64,000 nt of DNA from Cyclaneusma minus. Taxonomy: Eukaryota > Ascomycota > Leotiomycetes > Marthamycetales > Marthamycetaceae. The notes under the pieces were generated by a model. It was not told the origin of the DNA. It did not search any database and saw only the letters and a program-made list of their open reading frames with translations. This document shows, piece by piece, positions 55,698 to 64,000 of the stretch; within the stretch, counting starts at the first letter, position 1; the number at the start of each line of letters is the position of its first letter. A program made the translations under genes and the position numbers. The stretch spans positions 186,001 to 250,000 of the forward strand of contig JAKZHN010000023.1 of the NCBI GenBank assembly GCA_037179335.1, read 5' to 3'.

Positions 55698-56850
55698 TCA
55701 GCGTAGGTCTTGGTCATCGCTGATATTCCACAGCATCATGTATTTTTGTTCGTCCCATCCACCGATATTCACGGTATGGGTAAAGACTCGCACTGATTTG
55801 ATCCTGCGGTTCCCAAGCTGTTCTTGGTGCTGCAGCAACATGAAGGCGACGCCCTTCCCATTGGGCGTCGCCAATAGTGCTCTCCCTTCTTCACCGTCTG
55901 TAGTCTCGGTGACATCGAACAAGAGACCAGGCCATTGAGGTGGCATATCGTTGCCGTCAAATTCTGCCTGGCGTCTGGCCACGGCTTTCCGAATGGTCTC
56001 GATGGTCTCTTTGTTCTGGATGTTGTAGCGCAAGATGTATTTGAGCCCTTCAGTGGGCCAGCCGTTGTACCATGCTTCATCCACGCAATACTGCCATTGT
56101 AAGAACACTAAATCGGACCATCGCTGTAGAAATGAAGACGGTACGGGTGCCTCATGACCTCGTTCAGTATTTTGTGGGGACATGTTGTCCAAGGCGATGA
56201 TCAGCCCGTTCTCGAGATTAACGCAACTTGTGTAGTAAGCACCGGTGGCCTTGTGGGAGTATTAGCAGTTGCGCACTGTTTGAGATCCGCGAAAGACTTA
56301 CCTGAACATGGGCGGTGTCCCAGACGTTGACCGAGGATACGCTGGTGTAGTAACCTGGTTCCAGCTTCATCTGAATATTGAAGAGATCATCTGTGGTCCA
56401 AAGCCCCTCTGCTATCTCATTTGGGCTTGCACTCTTGCTCATGGCCCAGCCTTGGGCTTCCAATACAGATGAGTCCGCGTTGCTTCATATGCTGGGGGTC
56501 ATATAGTATGGCGATTCGGGTGTGGCACCGAAAGCGCGCAATAGAGTGGTGCCCTTCTTGAGAAGCTTACCCCATTGTGCGCAACTGACCTCGGAGGTCT
56601 TGTTGTCACTCGCGCTAGGATTGTACTTCTCCGATGCGTTTGGCTTAGCCAGAGTACAGCGCGCGATGGCATCTGAGTAAGCAGGATCAGTGCAGAATAT
56701 CTCATTGCGGCTGGTCATGTGGAGGGAGTCATCGAGCAAGACCGGCTTCGTGATGGCGGAACAGACAGAAGGGTCAGGGCGAGCGAGATCAAAGCTGTCA
56801 TGGCTTCCGTGGTGAGAGTGTTGCTCGAACAGGAGCGATGCCGGTGCCAT
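55698..56850 (-). pseudogene. RWSD/GTPNGKG family member 4, one in-frame TGA
   Basis: Exons 56850..56302 and 56249..55698, 52-bp intron at the conserved codon. The first exon contains QWGKLLKKGTTLLRAFGATP, SPYYMTPSI, then TGA at 56485-56487 where relatives have Trp (PSAW in member 5, CSPW in member 3). The frame is open again as LEAQGWAMSKSASPNE and SSVNVWDTAHVQ. After the intron: ATGAYYTSCVNLENGLIIAL, FLQRWSDLVFLQW, YILRYNIQNKETIETIRKAV, PPQWPGLLFDV, EEGRALLATPNGKGVAFMLL, RRIKSVRVFTH and MMLWNISDDQDLR. Close sister of member 3. Confidence 0.7.
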
Positions 56851-58400
56851 TGTTGCGTGAATATCTTTCGAAGAGATTGTCGCTGGACTGAATACTGCTG
56901 GAAAATGAGAGCCAACAGATCAAGGTGGGATCAGCAATTGAAGACGCTTTAGCAGAGAGATAGTTCGGAGACTGTGGTGGCGCGTAGTAGGCCAAGGTCG
57001 TGAAGTTTGTTGTAAGAGGGGAGAGGATCGCCTACACGGCTACCAGAAAGTTTTGTTTATAAAAGAGCGCCAAGGGCAGAAGACGGGAGACGCCAGGCTA
57101 GGTCAACCAAGCGGTCGCTCGTGATACAGGTTCTCTGGCGGTATGTGATATCCAGGCGGTAGAAAATATGCGAAATATTTTGAGCTCACCTTCGGTGCTT
57201 CACTGCTTTTAGATTCACAGATCGAGACTCGAGCGAACATTCTTTGGAGTTGAATATATACTTTCTTGCCAGCTATAGGATATACCCCGCCTGCAGCTTT
57301 CTCACTCAGGACGGCTCTTAATAAAAAGTGGTGAATAAGTGTTACGATGTCAACAGTGGTGAATGAACGCGCCGACCCCTGAGCTCACCACCCGCACTCA
57401 CCACCACCATTGACCTCTGGCCACCACACCAAGCGCTGGCTATATTTATGCATCGCAAGGAGCTCCTTCTTTGCGAGCGTTTTGCAATGACTAGTAGATA
57501 GACCTATTCGCTCAGCGTGGTGGTCTGAGGCGAAATGGCGGTGGAAGGATGGTGAGCTCGGGGGTCGGGGAGCTCACCCACCACCACTCGGCGTTGCAAC
57601 AACGACCAATTCTCTTTTCCTCGGACATACTTCTTGACTTCATAAAGAATTGAGTAATCGGCGACTCGTCTCGTGCGCGATAGTTTGTTCCATGTTTGAA
57701 AGGTAATGGCTTGCTCGAGAACTTACCTCTGAAGTCAGAAGGCTCGTATCACAGATCCCCGGAGATTCGATCAACAGCCGAGCTTCTGAATCACTCGTCT
57801 ATGTGATCTTGTGATTCACAAGTTCCCAGCTGAAAGACATGGAATATTCAGTCATGCGCGTCATCGAGGTGGCGTGGTGACAATTTCTTGATTTCTTTTT
57901 CATCACCCTTTTCATCATAGGGGCAAAATCTACTGTTCCGGTGTGGGCTCAACTCATCCCTCCATCGTTGCAGAACAAACATCATTCCAGCAGTCACAAT
58001 CTGTTATGCAGATGGCTTTGAATCAGCAATATTCAAAAATCGGGATCTTCCTGTTTCCAGTTTGTTCTTGCGCCACTTTTTTGTATTTGATCCCATGTCG
58101 ATAATGTTATTCGATGGATTGTTTGCTAACAGAGAGGTTGCTATTAGGATCTCAATCGCCCGCAATGCCCTTGAAGGCCACAATACCGGCCGGATACGTC
58201 ACGATCTAGGTAGCCATGGATTTCGGTGCATTGCACGTCTCCCGCGACATGCCACACAACTGCCTACAAACGTCGTGGGAGCCGATCCTGATTCTCTTTT
58301 CTCCTTTCTAGCAGCACTCGCAACAAGGGGCTGCTTCCTTTCCTGCTGTTCCTTTACAGCGGCGGTCTGAACTCATCGTCTCGAGCCAAACTTCGACCTG
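56851..58400. other. Intergenic between family members 4 and 5
   Basis: Divergent promoters of members 4 and 5 flank a foldback element (57,352-57,592, listed separately). 57,600-58,400 holds no gene I can support. Confidence 0.45.
57352..57592. mobile_element. MITE-like foldback element, about 240 bp
   Basis: The left arm CCGACCCCTGAGCTCACCA (about 57,371-57,389) pairs with TGGTGAGCTCGGGGGTCGG (57,550-57,568) in inverted orientation. Pairing extends inward through CCACCACACCAAGCGCTGG against the complement of CGCTCAGCGTGGTGG, and outward to AGTGGTG/CACCACT. The arms are about 100 bp each with a short centre. No coding capacity, and I could not identify a target-site duplication. Confidence 0.6.
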
Positions 58401-59594
58401 ATGGCGAACCCCGGCCCTATGAAAGACTCCGTGTGGCAGGGGTACGTCTTCAAAGGCACGACGCTCCTTCGCGCTTGGGGTGCGGTGCCAGAGTCTCCGT
58501 ACTTCGTGCCGCCCAGTGCATGGACGGATCCGAATGACGATACCCTGAAGCTCGAAGGCTGGAGTATGGAGCGCGTCTATTATGACCCTGAGAAAGAAAA
58601 CGAATTTATGTCTAAAATGGATGCGCTGCAAGGGACGTTGGGCCTACACGGAGATTTTCAATACAGGCGGTCCTGGAATGACGTAGATCTTGAGCGTATG
58701 CCTGTAAGGCTTCTTGTCGTTCTTATAACAGATATACTGAAGTTGAACAGCTAACATCATTCTCAGTACACTGGTGCATGCTATTCAAGCCATATCAGCG
58801 TGGGAAGCGGTACAATCTTTGCACTAACGAGCGAATCTCCCAAGTACAGCAAAGGCGAAAAGCTGCCTCCGGACTTTCTTCAGCACTGGTCGGATGTCGT
58901 TTTCCTTCAATGGGCCGATTGCGTATCCAAGGCGCGGGCTGAAGGCAAATCCATTGCAGCCCTGAATTGCGTGGTACGCTGTGGCATCATTAATGACGAT
59001 ACTACGAGCGTAGTTGAGGAGATAGTACGTAGAATCGAGAGAGGACACGGTAGCCAAGACAATAAAGCCAGTTTCGCCGCACAACCGATTGAAGATGGCA
59101 TCAGAGAGCCTCCACCGTGGCCGGGCTTCGTATTCCCTATGAATCTGGACGAGGACGGAGAAGAGGCTCGCGCATTGTTGGGGACGCCGAATGGCAAAGG
59201 GGTGGGCTACCTTCTGCTTCAACACCCAGACCAGCTCGGCAGACGCAAAATCAATCAAGTACGGATGTGGACGGACGACCGTCAACCTGAGGAGGAAGAA
59301 TTGATGCTACAGTTTAGCATAGTCGATGCTGACACCAGTGCGGAGAGCAGTAACTTGCGGCAGCTTGCGCCTGCTACGTCGGATCGCAGCGCACCTGATG
59401 CTGTCTCAGTAGCAGCCAGCTCTCCAGCTCCTACTCCATCATCCAGGTAACCTGAAACCCTTCCACGATCCCGTCACATCTGCCCTGAGCAAAATGCTAA
59501 CCTTGGTTGTCGGCCGTTTAGGACAAGACCGACACTCCCGAGGAAATGCAAAGCGTCTAGGATTGGTATTGGTCGCGAAAAATACGATCTCTAG
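58401..59594 (+). CDS. RWSD/GTPNGKG family member 5, apparently intact
   Basis: Spliced as join(58401..58703, 58767..59446, 59522..59594), 351 aa. Exon 1: VFKGTTLLRAWGAVPESPYF, PSAWTDPND, LEGWSMERVY. The 63-bp intron is at the conserved codon; exon 2 opens YTGACYSSHISVGSGTI, then FLQHWSDVVFLQW, CVVRCGIINDDTTSVVE, PPPWPGFVFPM, EEARALLGTPNGKGVGYLLL, RRKINQVRMW. A second intron (TGCTAAC branch, TTTAG acceptor) leads to a short basic tail; without it the frame would end at 59,450 (TPSSR). No stop or frameshift interrupts the conserved part. Function unknown; no signal or membrane segment, so probably intracellular. Confidence 0.75.
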
Positions 59595-60949
59595 TGGCAC
59601 TGCGGAGTTTATCCCCGAGGATGGCAATTGTCGGAAGATTCGGAAGCAAGTTCGCGCTCCCATACCCACAGAGAATCGCGAAGTCACTATTGGCCCAAAG
59701 TTTCCAGCATTTCCCAGTCCGACCACCACACCCGCGATGAGAGAGGCACAGTGGAAGAGGATTCATCAGGAGACCGGGCAGATAGATCGGGACGGAGAAG
59801 CTCAGAGGGAAGAAGCAGCTGCGTGACCAAGTAGCATTGGCCGCCGCGGAGAGATCATCTGCTTCAGATTCAAGGTTGTCTTAGACACCACTGCGCCAGT
59901 TCCTGAAGAATACAAGAGCTTGCTACCCAATCTTCGTTGATTCTGTCCACAGGTTATCAATGCTGTTATTTATGCTTATGGGTTTTTGAACTTTGTTGCT
60001 GGTTCCCCAACATTGACGTGCTACATGAGACTCCAATGACGAAACTAAACATTCACAACAAGCAACCATCACATAAACATCATGATCTTATCAACCAAGT
60101 ACATGGGAATGCAACAGTGGCTCGCTGATCGATCCAGGGGCATAGGTACGTGACTGGTGATCGTCACGATGATGGGACAAGTTGCTGGACAGATATGGGC
60201 ATCGGGATTGACTCAGGGGGTGGAACTTGGTTTATAATTGAGAGGGACAGAAGTTGATGACGGGTTCTGACCACATCTTGACATCTCGAGGCACAAACAT
60301 GAACCGGAACAGTGATCAAGAACTGGAAAAATCTGGGATCCTCGCGGACGCGTGATTTTTATGTGACTGTTGTGCTTGAGAAAGGTGTATTGTGCGCCAT
60401 GGCGTTGTCACGGAAGGTACAGAACGCCTCGAAGAGGTGCGCAGTGAAGAGAAGTCCATGAGGGAGACATCCGGCAGCTTGGGATGCCAGGATCATTCTT
60501 TGTTGATTTGGGGAGGTGCGCAAGTACCCTGTTGGTTCGGACCATTGTTGGGAGGCTTCTTGGATTCGAGGAGTATCCAGGTGGAGCCAGCAAGGATTTG
60601 GTGACAGCTGTATATTGGCTCCAATAATAAAGAAAGAGGGCGAGGCAAACTTATGTGGGAGGTGAGAGGTGGGAGAGGAAGGGAAGAGAATGGAAGGAGA
60701 TGGAGGGGGTGCGCGGAAGTTGTAATAGTACGACCCCACCATGACACCATGACGTGACCATGGCCATGGCTACGCCATGGCTAGTCCGACGCTAGAGTGC
60801 TTAGTCAGCGCAGGCTTCCTTAAGAAGCCTTCGCGCGCAGGTTCTCATACTGTGCACGGCGCGCCAGAGGCGCGCGCCACGCTTTCGACCGACTATTGGT
60901 GCGCAGTAAATCGAAAAAAGCCGGGACGGCCCGATGCGATTTAAAGCAA
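59595..60949. other. Intergenic to the AT-rich boundary
   Basis: Protein-like frames continue to about 59,834 (Ser/Arg-rich or Pro/Glu-rich depending on frame) and might be an alternative tail of member 5. Beyond that nothing is supported. GC content is normal until about 60,940, where it drops abruptly. Confidence 0.4.
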
Positions 60950-63900
60950 TTTAAGGCGATTCAAAATTCTATGCAAAGCTAATTGTAATTTAATTTAATA
61001 TTTTATTTTAATTTAAAATTACAGTGTTATTTAAAATTAAACTAATATTTTAATTTAATATTCCAATTTAAAATTTATTTAATAGCCTAATTTAAAATTT
61101 ATTTAGCAGTTTAATTTAATATTTATTTATTAGTCTAATTTAGAATTAATTTGCTAGCCTAATTTAAAATTCCAATTTAATTTAAAATTAATTTGGCAAT
61201 TTGATTTAAAAATTTAATTTAATTTAAAAATCCGATTTAATTTAAAACTCCAGTCTAACTTAAAATTCCAATTTAATTTAAAAATTATTTAGTATTTTAA
61301 ATCAAAATTCCATTTTAATTTAATATTTTAATATAGGCTTTTAAAAAAAAGCATATAATATTAAATAATTGCAAATATTAAATTCGCTATTTTAATTTAT
61401 ATAAATTAAATTTTTATTAATATATTATAGCTAAATACGGCAGCTATATTTTATAATATAATATATTAATTAAAGTTTAGCTTATATAAATTAAAATAGC
61501 GAATTTAATATTTGCAATTATTTAATATTATATATTTTTATTTTACTTTTAAAAACTTAATGCTATTTTTTTCCCAAATTAAATATTTAATTTTAAAATA
61601 AAATTTGCAAAACTCGGATTGCAATTAATGCTATTTATATTATTTTTGTATTAAAGCATTGTTTTAATATAAAAGTTTATAGCTAATTAAATTAATAAAT
61701 GTTTTTAAATTTAAAACTAGTATAAAATAATCAAGATTTTTTATTTTATATAAATCCAATAGCAAAATAAATAATTATTTATTTTAAAAAATATAAATAT
61801 TAAATAAAAGATTATAATATATATATATATATATATAATTATATTTATATAATAATTAAGTAAATTATAGTAAATTATAAAGTATTTTAATAATTATATT
61901 TAATTAATTATATTTAAACATTTATAATTCTATAGCTATATAATATATTAATTTAATATAGCTATTATTTTTTTTTTAAATAATGCCTAATAATATTATT
62001 TTAGTTTTTAAATTTTGCATTTTTAAATTTTTTACCTAATAGCTTAAAATCGTTATTTAAAACCGTTATATAAAATAATCAATAAAATATATAAAAAATG
62101 TGTAAATATTAATAATAATAACATATTAAGAAAGATTTTAATTTTATACCTATTTTAAATAATACTAATTACTAAGCAATTTTAGTTGCTTTTTTACTAT
62201 TTGTTCTAAGATTAAAAATTATTTTAATATAGTAATTTATATAATAATTAATTAATACGATTTTTGAATTATATTTTTTATAATTTTAATTATTTTTAAG
62301 CTATTTTTCAATTTGCAATTTTCCGAATTAGCAATAATTTTTAGGGTTTTTTTTATTTTTATTGGGATTTTGTTTTTAAGTTTGCAAAATTCGATTTTGC
62401 GGATTAAATAAAATGCTTTTTTAAAAACATTAATACAATTGCCTAAGGTTAATTTTATATACGGCTTTTGTTTTTATATAAGCCTAGCTTTTTTATTAAA
62501 TTAAGCTTTTTAGTTTTTTTTTATAATATTTTGTTTTTATATTAAAATTGCGCATTTTATTAAAAATCTATTAGTATAAATTAATTTTATTATTTTTTAA
62601 TTTTTTAATTCTTTAATTATTATAAAGGTTTTAATATTCTTGGTTTTATTATAATTAAAATATAAGCTTAAGTATTTTCTAATTTTCTAATAGATTTTAA
62701 AAATATTAATAAATATAAATCCAATTTTATTAAAATTTTAAATAGATAATATTGGCTTTTTAAATAATACCGGCAATAAATTGTTTTTTTTGTTAAGCTT
62801 ATATTATAGTATAATGGTTTTGGCAATAAAATTTATTAATTAATTTTAATAGCCGTTTAACTAATTAATGGATTATATTAATTAATTTTGTATAATTGAA
62901 AATCAATTTTAATATTTTAAGTATTTTTAATTAGATTATTTAATTTATTATTTAAGGTTTTTTTTGATAATTTTAATAATTTTACTTTTGATTTAAAAAC
63001 TTTAATTCTTTGTCTAGCCTTTTTATTTAAGGCGCCGTTATTTCGCGCTGCAATATTTAATTTATTAATTTTTTTTAAAATATTATTTTTCTTTTTTAAA
63101 ATATTTAATTTATTGGTTTTAATTTAAAACTTGCTTATTATTTTATTAATTCTTTTTAAAGCATTATTTTTTTTCTAAAATCTCGAGCTTATTAGTTTTA
63201 ATTTAAAAATTATATATTGTATTTCAAGCTTTTTTGCTTAAAAACGCATTTTTTTAATTTATTAAATTTATTAATTCTAATTTAAAAATTATTAATTAGG
63301 AAACTAATTCTTTTAAAGTAATTTTGTCTATATTAATGGCGTTAAATTCTTCCGTTTTAATATAAAGCTTATTAATTAAATAATTAATTTTTTAATTTAG
63401 GGCAATTTTATTATTATTAATAGCATTAATTCTTTTAGCCTTTATTTAAAATTTGCTGGTTAGCTAAGTAATTTTTTTATTTAGCTTTTTGTTTTTTATT
63501 TTTATAATATTGAATTTATCGGCCATTATTTATAGTCTTTTCTATTGCATTTGGAAAAATTTAAATTCCGCTTTTATATTATTATTTTTTTGTTTTAATT
63601 CCTAATTGGCTATATATAAAATTATATTATTATGCTATATAAATATAATTTTATTTTATTGCAAAAATTGTATTAATTTATTATTTATGAAATTTAAAAT
63701 TTATTTAATAGCAATTGCTAAAAGTGCCGATATAAATGCCCTACAATTAAAAATTATTTTTCATAATGCAAATATTGGTATTTATAATTTCCAAATATTA
63801 ATAATAAATTTAAATAAAACCTTATTAAAAATATTGGAGCGTTTTTTAATAGCAGTATTATTTAAAGAAATATTATTTGGAATAATAATATTTTTAATAG

Positions 63901-64000
63901 GAGTTTGGAATTTAATGCATTAATATTTTAATATTGGTGTATATCTTTTATTAAAAATATTTTTTATAAAGGAAATTTAAACGCCTTTTTTAATATTAAT
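60950..64000. repeat. AT-rich block, RIP-like, to the end of the window
   Basis: From about 60,950 nearly all sequence is A and T, with TTTAATTTAAAATT-type near-repeats at 60.98-61.33 kb and an (AT)n run at about 61,820-61,838. The switch is abrupt. Such blocks in filamentous ascomycetes are usually transposons destroyed by RIP. A frame at 63,606-63,923 (containing AKSADINALQLKIIFHNAN) may be a retroelement remnant, but I cannot identify it. Confidence 0.8.
61353..61533. repeat. Perfect 52-bp inverted repeat in AT-rich DNA
   Basis: 61353-61404 is the exact reverse complement of 61482-61533 (both contain ATTCGCTATTTTAATT or its complement), with a 77-bp spacer. Perfect arms in otherwise decayed DNA are unusual. 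Confidence 0.9.

Noticed and set aside
63606..63923. 105-aa frame in the AT-rich block
   Set aside because: Ile/Leu/Asn/Phe composition is what RIP-mutated DNA yields; perhaps a retroelement remnant but not a gene.
1..64000. CRISPR array, operon or secondary-metabolite cluster
   Set aside because: No regularly spaced repeats, no co-directional biosynthetic genes and no synthase or tailoring enzymes; the genome is clearly fungal.

Overview
The window comes from the nuclear genome of a filamentous ascomycete (Pezizomycotina). A Dothideomycete-like fungus is my best guess, but that is an inference. The evidence is: spliceosomal introns, mostly 47-75 bp, with GTAAGT-type donors and CTAAC/CTGAC branch sites; fungal housekeeping genes (SPT21-type GATA factor, CSL4, PHO8, RAD5, an SLX8-like RING ligase, a CofD-like protein, NDUFAF6, MIP1); and an AT-saturated block from about 60.95 kb to the end, of the kind left by repeat-induced point mutation (RIP). 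Genes are monocistronic and often divergent; there are no operons, CRISPR arrays or prokaryotic signals.

Layout. 1.5-12.6 kb: SPT21-like regulator (-), an IF3-like mitochondrial candidate (+), exosome subunit CSL4 (-), an assembly gap with artefactual poly-G and duplicated flanks, then vacuolar alkaline phosphatase PHO8 (+). 12.6-20 kb: a broken copy of the PHO8 3' end, a coiled-coil gene relic, a tandem repeat of about 245 bp, a SUT1-like sucrose transporter (-), and an alpha/beta hydrolase (-) between two diverged direct repeats. 20-28 kb: a cluster of four paralogous RRM-like genes (one decayed), interspersed with three copies of a tRNA-like, Pol III-type element. 28-34 kb: RAD5 (-), a small unknown gene (+) and NDUFAF6 (+). 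34-43.7 kb: accessory DNA with an unknown gene and its broken partial copy, a dispersed repeat of about 170 bp in three copies, a DUF6604-like relic and the first members of a second paralogous family. 43.8-51.6 kb: CofD-like (-), RING ligase (-), MIP1 (+). 52-60 kb: three more members of the second family, two with one in-frame stop, plus a foldback MITE-like element. 61-64 kb: AT-rich RIP-like DNA with a perfect 52-bp inverted repeat.

The conserved genes serve chromatin/transcription (SPT21), RNA decay (CSL4), phosphate recycling (PHO8), sugar uptake (SUT1), DNA damage tolerance (RAD5, RING/SUMO ligase) and mitochondria (MIP1, NDUFAF6, possibly the 7.3 kb gene). The two local families, here named the RRM/GFSGML family and the RWSD/GTPNGKG family, are the most likely undescribed content. 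Each has a recognisable architecture, members at several stages of decay, and close association with small repeats.
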